Program-made: the position numbers and the translations under genes
Notes under the pieces: model-generated
Seen by the model: only the letters and a program-made list of their open reading frames with translations
Told to the model about the DNA's origin: nothing
The model's database searches: none
DNA from: Branchiostoma floridae
Taxonomy: Eukaryota; Chordata; Leptocardii; Amphioxiformes; Branchiostomatidae
Length of the DNA: 64,000 bases
Reading direction: 5' to 3'
Assembly (NCBI RefSeq): GCF_000003815.2
Contig: NC_049980.1
Coordinates: 23,530,773 to 23,594,772, forward strand
In this document: piece by piece, positions 14,201-26,415 of the stretch
How positions within the stretch are numbered: position 1 is the first letter of the stretch
Layout: each line of letters starts with the position of its first letter

Positions 14201-16787
14201 TTTAGTATGTGCAGTTTACATGAGTGTAAGACTACAGATGCCAACCCTTCATAAAAAATATATTTTCCATCATACATTTTCAACATTTCATTTGCTGCTT
14301 CAAGTTTGTTTTTCAATGTTACTGTTACTGTCACCTATAGTAGATCTATAGTAGATCACCTCTTGCTATGTTCTCTGTACATATTGTTAGCACGCTGGAA
14401 TAATAAGTGGATAATATGGTAAGCCCGTATTATTTTACTTCTTCTAATAATAAATCCCTTAACCAATGATATTTCTACATGTATTACAGAAGTGACAAGT
14501 CCTCGCCAGGAGCTGGTGTCTCAGATCCCAACCGTTACTTCATCCTGAAGTGTAACAACCAACGGAACCTGGACATCGCCATGAACCAGAGTATCTGGGC
14601 AACCACACCCAGCAATGAGAAGAAACTCAACAAGGCTTTTAAAGTCAGTGGCAAAACCTTTAGTGTTGTTGCAAATGCCACTGAACAAACCCCATTCTTC
14701 TAAATACCATTGTTGAATCAATTCCATAGTGTGAATACCTCAGTGTGCCTTTGAAGTTAAAACAAAAAGTTGTTCCAGTTTAAGGTGAAATATTACTCTA
14801 CTCACAACATTAAAATTGTATTTATGTTGCTACCTTCCTTCAATAATCTCCTTGTTTCTATAACAGGATTGCCAGAATGTCTACCTGGTGTTTTCGGTTC
14901 AAGGTAGTGGGCACTTTCAAGGTGAGAACAAATTTGTGACACATGGATACCTGTACATACATTTGTGATGTTGCCATAAACAATGTAATCTTTTGGGACT
15001 AAGTTGACTTTGATGTTAAATCTTAAATATTATTGACCAACAGACTGGAGATCAATGATGAGAATTTATTGAACTTCTTGCCCTGATTGTATAGCAGATG
15101 ATTTCTGAAGTATAACAGTGTTTTTATGTATGAATATATGGTTATAATAGATAGTATGTATCTTGGATATAGGAGAATTCTTTTCCACAATGAGTAGGTT
15201 CTTACTTGGCTTACGTTTCAATGTCTCTCAGACTCAGAGCTTCTGGAAAAGAATTCTCTCATATCCTATATTCTACCAACCTGATGAAAATTATGTTATG
15301 AAGTATGTATCTTGCAGCCTGAGGCTTAATTGCATACAATCTTACAATCACTTTGTTGGACAACATTTACATTTTCCTGCAGGGTATGCTCGCATGGCTT
15401 CCTCTATCAGTAAGGACAAGGTTCCAGAGTTCAGCTCAGCTTCTCTTGGAGGAGCCTTCCAGATAGAGTGGATTAAAAGGTAGGGATTGAGATGTGCTAC
15501 TTCTACCTCTACATTCATCTCCAACATTTCGTTCAGAGCCATTACAACATGTTATCCCTGTTCTCCTCTGTCCCTAGAATCTGTATGTAAAGTTATTTCA
15601 GACAACTGAAGAGAAAGATGCCAGATCAATTGTTTCTCAGAAAACTTGTCCAGTGGTGTATTCATTCTGTAGTTCATTCCTCGATGCCTAATCTTCACAA
15701 ACTTATGATATGTTATCCCACAGTATTCTTTGACTTGTCACTCTTGACACCATACATGTTTGTGGTGTTAGTTTGTTACTGTTGGTAATAAAGAGGTACA
15801 TCTTCCCTGTTGCAGAATGAGCATCCCGTTCCAAGCTGCCCACCACCTCCTGAACCCATGGAATGAGAACAAGAAGGTCCAGATCAGCCGGGACGGACAG
15901 GTATGCATCATGGGGGAATGTACGTTTGGTGGTACTTTTCTAAGAAATCTTTGTTGAATGAATGTTGTATAATAATTTTGTTACCTGTGTGTGTTGTGAA
16001 TATGAATATCCATTGGTTCTATTAAGACACTTCACTGACTTGTTGCTTGTAATGAAGTGATTCAGTCTGTTGTACGGTAGTGCTTGTAATAAACAATTGC
16101 TGCTTTATGACACACATTCATGTTCTCATTTTGTTTTCTCCACAGGAGATTGAGCCCCAGGTGGGTGAGCAGCTGCTGAAGGCCTGGGATCGTCCGGTCA
16201 CCATCCTCAACAGGAGCCCAGGCAGCAGTCGCCCCTCCTCACGACCTTCCTCTGGACCTCCCTCCAAAACATCCTCCCCGCAGGGCTCACCTAAAGGTCA
16301 GAGGTCACAGGAGCAGAGGTTTGCTGGCAGTCAGAAGTCGAAGGACAGTGTAACAGGGAAGAGTAACCAGCTGCCGGTTCCCCCGGTACACTGGCAGACA
16401 GAAGCTTCTGCAGAGTCTGCCATTGAGGGCAGTCAAACAGAGCCTCCATCCACTGCAGGAGAAGCTGCAAACTTAGTGCTAGCCATACCGCAGACTTCTA
16501 CCTCCAGCTCCAGCAGCTCCAGCCCTCAGGAGGAGGCCAGCCTGCCCTCCCCTTCACAAGCAGTGGTAGAACCTGCACAACAGGAGCCTCCAGCCCCCGC
16601 TGTAGTGGAACCATCCGAGGGGATGCCGGGAGTCGGGTGTGACGTTCCCCCCGCTGGGGGCGAGGCAGCCCACCCCAGGGGTGCTTCACCCCCACTAGCT
16701 GTTACCCCACCACCTGCTTTTGACCCCACCTTACCCATGGGAAGCGCCACACCTACCATGCCCGACCCCTCACTCCCACAGGACTAA
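2201..16787 (+). CDS. YTHDC2: YTHDC2, 3'-5' RNA helicase and m6A reader (5' part missing)
   Basis: RNA helicase and N6-methyladenosine reader; in mammals it acts with MEIOC and XRN1 in germ-cell RNA turnover. Thirty exons: 2201-2275, 2654-2711, 3224-3350, 3601-3666, 3854-4029, 4341-4434, 5889-5976, 6116-6196, 6621-6703, 6850-6955, 7166-7285, 7527-7692, 7966-8072, 8266-8360, 8819-8924, 10441-10511, 10664-10801, 10970-11100, 11410-11519, 11644-11739, 12022-12118, 12502-12551, 13379-13422, 13538-13596, 13866-14130, 14490-14643, 14867-14921, 15383-15479, 15816-15900, 16146-16787. Phases agree throughout (3642 nt, 1213 residues). Order: ankyrin repeats (exons 3-4, [19 protein letters not shown]), helicase C domain (motif IV-like [10 protein letters not shown], motif [10 protein letters not shown], motif VI QRKGRAGR), HA2 and OB regions, Ser/Pro-rich linker, YTH domain (exons 26-30), then a ~200-residue Pro/Ser tail. 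The R3H and DEAH ATP-binding domains must lie upstream of the window. Confidence 0.95.
4529..5615. mobile_element. TIR element with TA duplication in a YTHDC2 intron
   Basis: The left end ACGTAAGGTTACCAGTTTACG is perfectly mirrored by the right end (21 bp, ending at 5615). The dinucleotide TA flanks both sides (4527-4528 and 5616-5617), as in mariner-type insertion. Further sub-terminal inverted matches occur near 4557-4575 and 5391-5412. About 1.09 kb long without a convincing transposase, so non-autonomous. It sits between the exons ending at 4434 and starting at 5889. Confidence 0.7.
9041..9262 (+). mobile_element. LINE 3'-end fragment (copy 1)
   Basis: Conceptual translation near 9088-9160 gives a SSLDSFK...LDVQRLG stretch like the extreme C-terminus of non-LTR retrotransposon reverse transcriptases. 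A non-coding tail follows, ending in a GATACA-type simple repeat (about 9241-9262). The tail (gctggtgtggtattctgaa and onward) matches a second copy at 41230-41302. Heavily 5'-truncated, in a YTHDC2 intron. Confidence 0.6.
9329..10404. mobile_element. Probable TIR element with TA flanks in a YTHDC2 intron
   Basis: The ends are ACGGGGGCCGCCC at the left and GGGGCACCTCCCGT at the right, which are imperfect inverse complements, each flanked by TA. A second inverted match (ACGGTACG near 9362-9369 against CGTACCGT near 10380-10387) supports the pairing. About 1.08 kb, close in length to the 4529-5615 element. It ends 36 bp before the YTHDC2 exon at 10441. Confidence 0.4.
11766..11874. mobile_element. 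Short MITE with TACTGTAAAT ends
   Basis: The left end TACTGTAAATACATTTAAG followed by TTCGCGG is mirrored by CCGCGAA then ATTTCTGCATTTACAGTA at the right. The TA at each edge can serve as target duplication. The ~109 bp size and lack of coding capacity indicate a MITE. Similar TACTGTAAAT / TTCGCGG sequences are, to my knowledge, common in marine invertebrate genomes. Located in the YTHDC2 intron 11740-12021. Confidence 0.65.
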
Positions 16788-19165
16788 CTCCTCTGGTCAT
16801 GTGTGCAAGAATTGCCTGCAGGAGTAGCCAGGGTACCACCCCCAATAGTTACCACTGGCTCATTCTTTTTGCTTGAGCCATCAGTAAGTATTGAAAGTAG
16901 TACCCAGACTACTGCAGGAGACCTATGGCAAAATGTATCCTGTTTGTTTAGGACCTTGGAGCCTACCCACACAGAGAGAATAACATAATGAGAATGAATA
17001 TGTAACTTTTTGATTTGGTCTATCCTGTTTGCTAATTCACCAGAATACAGACAAGCCAAACATAAGCGTTGTATTCCCTTCTTGGTACAGTTACTTGTTG
17101 TTGTACATGTAAGCTTGATGGCAGCTGAATAACAGACTCTGCAATAAGGTTAGAATACTTGATTTACCCCAGGTCTATGGAACTGTTCATTGTAGGTAAG
17201 AAGAGAAGCCAAATTACTGCAAACATTGAAAGATGTTTGTCAGGGACCGTACACAGGAAAGTTGGTAACAAAAGTGATGCATTGACTTTTGCTACGCTTA
17301 AAATCAATTAATTATTTGCTTGTTCAACATGTAAATGTGGTACTGTAAACACCTTGTTAAAGCTCTACTGTATGTTGTACAGTACCGGAACTGTGTTTAA
17401 TTTGAATGGCCCTTTAGTTAGAGGTGAACCTTGAAATGTTGCACATGTGAAAATAGCATGTATGTTTGGGGTCACGGTCATTGATAGTGTTAAGTGTGTG
17501 TGTGTTTCAAATGTAGAAATATCAAACATTTGTCATGAGGTCTCAAAGATTTTTTCACGAGAATCATTAAACTTGAAAGTTACCCAGATAGTGGTGTTAC
17601 ACATTGCTCTGAACTTGTGGTGGATGGGTTCAACCATTGTGCATATCCTCTAGACTGGTGGAAGAGTTTGTTCTATGATGAAAGAATTGATAAAATGATT
17701 GAATGCTACAATTGCCTTTTTTTATCAATGTACTACCTTCATCGGTCAAGCATAGTTAAGTGTTATAGAATTGCTACATAACTGCACATGTGTAGAGAGG
17801 TTGTCAAACAAAAATGGTAGGTCTTTTCATTGTTGTTAGGCAGTCGCAGCCAATCCCTCTTACATCAGAAGCCACCTAGCCCATCTGTTGGCCGTCTACA
17901 TTGTTATACAACAAAGCCTTTTTGTTCACAAACTTGCCCATGAAAATGTCAGTATTATCTTCATTTCCAAAGGGGAAGGAAAATCATTATTACCCATTGT
18001 CAACCACTCCTGGCCATCTGTTCTCAGTGTTATATATAGGACCTTAGTAGTACATGTACTTCAAAAGAAATGGATGTGGCTGGGGTTATTTAGATTTTTT
18101 TCTTCTTTTACTTTCCTCCTGTTTTATGACCCAAATTATGCCTGTTTATAACTGTCACCAGCACTAACTGATGGATTTCAATATAAGTTTGATTCATTCT
18201 TGCTGGATGCCCGTAACAGGAAAGATGTAGAGGGAAGAGGGTAATTTTTTAAAGTAATGATAATAAAGACGAGGACAAATGTGCAACACATCTAAACACT
18301 ATGAACAAGAACAAAGGGGACCACTAAAATTTAGGAAAAACCTGTACCAGAATGTTTACACGGATCCTCTGAAAGTACCCTCTTCGGAAGCGGCTCTCAA
18401 TGGCCTTTCCTGACCCACCAATGATCTTAAAGAGGACTCCTTGCCCAAACTTAAAGAAAGACTTGCACCAAAATATATTCCGGAGATATTTTATTCAATA
18501 TTTCATCGTCAAATGGCCCATTGCGTTGGCTGCTATTCTATTATCGACATGGGCCAAGACGGCTGATGACGTTGTTAGCTCGGCGTCATCTACGTCGGAA
18601 CCTCAACTTGTGGGTGGTCACTTTCCGTCTCCGACGTCAAGACCGTCTACGTTTTGCTGGGAGCGAGAAGGAAAAAACATTGTCGTTCATGCCCAGTGAG
18701 TTGACTGGACATCTAAAAAAAGATTTTAAAAATTATCTGATAAATAACATTCTAGTGTTCAGTTGAACAAGAAGTATTCGACCTTAACTGGCGTATCCGT
18801 ATGTCTAAAATAGGCACTTGAGGATTTAACATGAATTTCAATTTGCACAAAGTTTTAAAACATAGTAAGGATAACAGATACAAGATATAAATGCACACGC
18901 AAGTCGCAGCAGGCAACAATGCCAACGGGATGATGCGTTCCCAGGAATGAATACTGGTCCTGAGCTTACGATTCTCACGGTGCCCCAAACTTGCGTCTTC
19001 ACCTGATGATGTACATCCTAAAAATCAACTAAACTCGTGCTGTCTGAATTAGTTTTGAAGGTAACTAAAACTTCATTGGACTTCTCATGATGCCACGTTG
19101 AGTGAACGTTACCCTGTTAAAACCGACTCATCAGCTCAAAATATTGACAGGAATATTGTTTTCCC
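16788..19165. other. YTHDC2 3' UTR and downstream region
   Basis: AT-rich sequence after the YTHDC2 stop. AATAAA at 18262-18267 is a plausible polyadenylation signal, giving a 3' UTR of about 1.5 kb. Open frames at 18400-18770 show no recognisable domain. A possible minus-strand gene begins to the right. Confidence 0.4.
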
Positions 19166-19616
19166 AACTTACCTGATGGAAACGATTCAGCCAGAAACAC
19201 TTAAACAGCGAAGAAAAGCTTATTTTGAGCCTCCGTGTACACATCTCGTGCAACCCGCTGGGAATCCGCTCCTTGTTGTCAGTGTCTTGAGCTCGAGTGA
19301 CTGTTCGGGCAAAACAAATCATATGTCGGTACATGTACGTGCAGGAGCTCAGGCCAGGTTGCAAAATTTTGTACTCCAATATTTGGGCAAGTTTGCTTTC
19401 GGTTTTTGCATGTCTTCCCGTTCGTTTTCTTTGGACTTTTCTTTCAACATCATGACTAGTTAGGGAGCAAGTGGAGAAGAGCAACCAAAAAAAAGTTGAA
19501 AGTCCTACTTAAATGCTCCGTTGAAAATTCTATTTTCCTGTACCATATTGAATAACTTACCTTCATTGGCCAGTATTAATACGGTGAAGATACACAGGAG
19601 AAACAAGCGTGACATG
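19166..19616 (-). CDS. Possible secreted protein, first two exons (unidentified)
   Basis: On the minus strand an ATG at 19614-19616 opens a signal-peptide-like stretch (MSRLFLLCIFTVLILANE, hydrophobic, no charge after Arg3) that runs straight into a perfect donor GTAAGT at about 19561. A second open stretch follows, about 19166-19450, Cys- and Arg-containing, and ends at another perfect donor (CATCAG then GTAAGT). The join is uncertain: the best-looking acceptor (TAACTAG) gives a frame that soon stops, whereas an AG about 16 nt further on keeps the frame open. A third segment near 18860-19015 may continue it. I do not recognise the family; it may be a small secreted peptide, or chance. Confidence 0.28.
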
Positions 19617-20067
19617 GCTGTTCTGCTCTTGAAGACTCTTTGACTTCTTTTGCGCGCAAGGAGTGACGTGTGGCGGTGCTTCAAATTCACCAGGCTGTTG
19701 CAATGTGTCCGACCGTCACGTTGAATGCGGTGAACGAAAGCTGTTACATGATTGATTTGATGCTGTATTGACTTGGCACATAGACTTTATTCTTGGACTT
19801 TTGGCAACAAAAGATCTTGCCGATTTAATACTCCAGCCGCCCAATGAGAAATTTACGAGAACACACATCTTTATATTAAACTTTTTCAATTCACATGCAA
19901 CTTAACTTGATGACAAGCTAAACATTCGGGACGTTTGATTTCACGTGTGAAAACGGAATTAGTGTACATTTTATGATTAAAGACCGTTGAAGAGCAAATT
20001 CTTGATGCATGCATGAGATGACGATTTTTCCAGGTGATTTCAACCATACTTGCCCTTCTACAATGGC

Positions 20068-20083
20068 CTGCTAGATGGCGCTA
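20068..20083 (+). promoter_or_regulatory. CTCF-like site upstream of RPS17
   Basis: CTGCTAGATGGCGCTA fits 14 of 16 positions of the animal CTCF core CCASYAGRKGGCRSYR. It lies about 70 bp upstream of the RPS17 start codon, where a promoter-proximal boundary would be plausible. Motif match only. Confidence 0.35.
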
Positions 20084-20123
20084 CCGAGCAGCAAGTCCAA
20101 CTTGTCTCCCAGCAGGCCCTGCG

Positions 20124-20140
20124 CCGTCCTTTCCCGATCC
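20124..20140 (+). promoter_or_regulatory. 5'-TOP-like pyrimidine tract at RPS17 transcription start
   Basis: The run CCGTCCTTTCCCGATCC sits just upstream of the RPS17 ATG at 20151. Animal ribosomal-protein mRNAs start with a C in a pyrimidine tract (TOP motif) that makes translation responsive to TOR. The exact start site is inferred. Confidence 0.5.
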
Positions 20141-20150
20141 AGATTTCAAC

Positions 20151-23154
<3,004 letters not shown>

Positions 23155-23534
23155 AATCAGACTTCATGTAAGAACTTTTCACAAATACAGGTCTTCTGAT
23201 TGTTGGAATTGAGCATTTTTTTAAATAGATAGTATGAAAATTTCAATCCATAAAGGAAAGCAGTTAACAATGTTGAAACCTTTTGTGTTTGCATGCAGAA
23301 TATAACTGTTCATGTTAAACTCCAAAGCTTATTTCAAAGCTGATAAAGTGATAATAATGAACATGTCATTTGAACAAGGCAACTTAAAATGTTGTTCCCC
23401 AAACAGTAGTTTCCAAGGACAACCTTTCTTGTTCCCTGACTGGCCACTATATTAATTCAAATTGAATCCCTTTCCTGCTTCCAATCAATCACTATGTTAT
23501 ACTCAACCTTGTTTTTGTGTCTTTTATTTGGCAG

Positions 23535-23612
23535 GAATTTGACTCCATCCCTGATGTACGGGTTTTGCAGCCTGTCGGAGTTCCTAGATTATTATATGCA
23601 GCTGATGTCTGA
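23535..23612 (+). CDS. RPS17: Alternative (duplicated) terminal exon of RPS17
   Basis: After an acceptor TTTATTTGGCAG the sequence encodes EFDSIPDVRVLQPVGVP and eight more residues, then TGA. It aligns without gaps to the regular last exon, DFGNISGLQVTQPVGVP; over the first 19 residues nine are identical, including the block QPVGVP. Both exons are exactly 78 nt to the stop and in the same phase. A poly(A) signal ATTAAA lies at 23680-23685, whereas none is obvious straight after the regular exon. Either it is used as a mutually exclusive C-terminus, or it is a 3' UTR exon joined from the donor at 23168, or both. It may also be a decaying duplicate. Expression is unknown. Confidence 0.55.
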   Translation, partial: EFDSIPDVRVLQPVGVPRLLYAADV

Positions 23613-24430
23613 ATATGACATGACTACTACAACAAGTCAGACACACACTATGTATGTTTCTCTGAAGAATAACAGCTGAATTAAAGAGAAACACATATAA
23701 CAGTATGTTGTGTTTGTCATCCTTGTCTTCATTAGTCTTTAAGTGTGAGTGCAATCATGATTGTGTAAGGGCTAGGAGCTTTCATAAAAGCCTAAATACA
23801 AATGTAAATAGCCATTACATCACGTACAAGGTGATTTTAGAATAATGGATCTGGTTCTAATTATTGCAGTCTAATGTGCACAAAATACATGTACACACAC
23901 ATTCAGAGTGACTGTTAAGCCTTTGGTCTCTGTAAGGGGAAGGCAATCTGAAAGCCTTATGAAGCGGCTCTCCCCAGTTTTTTTCTTCTTTTTAGGTGTA
24001 GGCTGACTAAAATCGTGCATTGTCGCCGCCCTAGCTAGCTAGGAGAGGAGGAGGGGGTCATTAACCCAACCAGCGAGAGATTGTGTAAACACAGGCTAGG
24101 TTTTTTTGTTGGGCTTTCTAGTTTGTCAGGTTTCCTTGTCAGTTTGGCTGGCCAACTAAAAGAAAAACAAATCTTAAGCTATATGGCAACCAAGTACATA
24201 TATGCATAATATACAGTACGAATTGTATTTATTTCTCTCAACAGACGTTAAACAGGAGAGTGAGTGTGTGTGTGTGTGAGTGAGGTGAGAACAATGTTGA
24301 AACTACCATACAACAAGGAATCATACTGACTATGGCAACCCAGATATACATGACGTTTTTGAAAAGAACTCTTGGTAAGATGGGTAATTCTGAAAAACAG
24401 GTGAAACCAAAGACAGTATCTAAAAACATA

Positions 24431-24911
24431 AGGTCTCATTGATGTATTACTCCGCGAGTGGGTACCCTAAAAGAGATCCGAGCCAAAAATGAACGGCTGC
24501 ACGGACGCATGTTTTTAGTGGTGAGAAATTCCCTTTTAGCCAGCGGAACTGATCTCAAAAGTTAGATTGGTGAAAGCTTATTTGTAACTGAAGAAATTAG
24601 CAGGTAAAGTTTTGCAGCCGCGCGCTAGGTCGGAGGTACACAGTCGTGGGTTCTGAGTGGTGCGGTTGTATACTCGCAGCGAAAAAGTGCCTTTTGTGGG
24701 GATTGACTAATCGTAGTTTGTAATTGCTATAAAAAAAGTTCCTACGTATAGTCTACGTTGGCAATTTTTTCCCACGATATAGGGTAAATGTGCTCGACAT
24801 AGAATGAAAAATCTGCTGAAATTTCACGTAGCTTCATTATAAACGCGCCCATTTAAACCACGAATTATAACATAGAAGTCTATGAGAAGAAGAAACTCAT
24901 CAATGAGACCT
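24431..24911. mobile_element. TIR element (AGGTCTCATTGATG ends)
   Basis: Perfect 14-bp inverted ends AGGTCTCATTGATG and CATCAATGAGACCT, each abutted by TA, enclose 481 bp without coding capacity. The terminal AGGTCT resembles that of the TTAA-flanked MITE at 21231, but here the left flank is CATA, so TA duplication is the safer reading. Confidence 0.65.
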
Positions 24912-26089
24912 TAAAGAAACAGCCTGAGCCTAACCTGAAGAATATGAAAGCAATTAATTAGGAGTGAGCTATGTCGAAGCTGCATTTCACTATATAGCCA
25001 AAGGAAAAGGCTTCATGCTCCAGTTTACCAGAGGGTGACTGCTCTACTTCAAAGCAAATGCTGGATAGAAAGGTCAATTTGCTGTGAGGTAACTACTTGA
25101 ATTATTATCCTTGTGTTGACAAAATTTAAAAGAGCACTAAAGTCTATACCATATCCTTTGGCAAAAGTAATAAGTTTAAATATGTCCATGCACATGCACT
25201 TGCCTCAATACTATATTTTTTTGCCTACCTCTTACACATTAAGTGGGCCAGCAGAGAAACTCTGCAAAGCAGACCATAGACCTAATCTCAAACTTTAAGC
25301 AGATCCCAGGTAGCTTGGAGAGGGACCATGCTTCGGCAGGGTTGTAATTACACGTTGAACCAATACTTGCAAAAACAAATACGACAGTAAAAAAAATACT
25401 CACAATATGCAGGGAAAATTAAGAAAACGACCATTTGAGGTCAATAAATACTAACATCCAAGTCAAAATGCAAGTCCCGCTCGAATCGTCGGTCACAAAT
25501 ATACCACTATTTACGAGTTGACCTTTAACCCCAGTGATAGTGGTGGACGTGGATGAAATGTTTTGATCCGGTTACAATTTTCGCTTTAAAGGTCCTTTCA
25601 CGAAGGTGAGATTTGTTTTTCTCATGTGTAAAGTGTTTGTTAATTCTGTAGGTTAAGCCTATTATTTAAAAAGAGAAGCCATATGTTACGTGTCGCGCTA
25701 AATTCGGTAATTTCTGTAAAATTTGTTGGGGAGGGGGGTGAACACTCCGACAAGTCGCGTCGCGACAGAAACATAAATTATTCTAACGTTACGTAAATCG
25801 GAAACATGATGATATACACACACGTCACCGTAAACTTTTGTATGTCCAACTTTTGTGACATAATGTTAGCGTGCACAACACCGGGCAAGGTGTTCACACG
25901 CAGATGTCTCGTTTCTCGATCTCAAAAATGATAAAAACGAGTAACAAAAAGAGAGAAGAAAATATTAGATGTAGCGATTAACGATATTATTGTGATGTAT
26001 CATATGGAGACACATGATACTGTAGATCATTTTTCATTAGTCTAGCTGAAACTACTGTATAAGCTTAGTTGTTTTTATTCCTTTTCACC

Positions 26090-26170
26090 CATTAGAGCAC
26101 TTGTGGTCATTTGTGCATTTAGCTTTAACGGCATGAACATGCAATAAAGATTATTATTATTATTATAATA
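26090..26170 (+). repeat. LINE-like 3' tail with (ATT)n
   Basis: The sequence ends in GCAATAAAG followed by (ATT)n, the usual 3' end of CR1/L2-like non-LTR elements. No coding part was recognised, so it is a short fragment. Confidence 0.4.
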
Positions 26171-26174
26171 ACAA

Positions 26175-26316
26175 CATGCAAGCATGATTTATTATCGTTT
26201 ACAATAGTATAGTGTAACATGTTAGACAATCTATAGCTTATTGATTGCTTTTAAACTTGTTGTGTCTAACATGTAATGTTGTACTATTGTAAATGATAAC
26301 AAATCATGCTTGTATG
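26175..26316. repeat. Imperfect hairpin (~55-bp arms)
   Basis: The left arm begins CATGCAAGCATGATTTATTA and the right arm ends with the near-complement (ATCATGCTTGTATG). The inner part ACATGTTAGAC pairs with GTCTAACATGT, leaving a ~30-nt loop. It sits directly 3' of an (ATT)n tract, 100 bp upstream of the ARFRP1 start codon. Either a MITE remnant or a hairpin RNA. Confidence 0.6.
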
Positions 26317-26415
26317 TTTTGTAGTATCAAATAGGAAATCTAGGCCACTGAGGGGTATTTATTTTTGACTCAACATAACCATTTAACCCGGCAAACCATT
26401 TGTTATCCAGGCACC

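Larger units (their letters stand above)
23700..26400. other. Intergenic region RPS17-ARFRP1
   Basis: No convincing gene. It contains a TIR element (24431-24911), a LINE-like tail ending AATAAAGATTATTATTATT (about 26090-26170) and a hairpin (26175-26316). The upstream promoter and any 5' UTR exon of ARFRP1 should lie in the right-hand part, because the ARFRP1 start codon sits just after an acceptor-like TTATCCAG. Confidence 0.5.
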
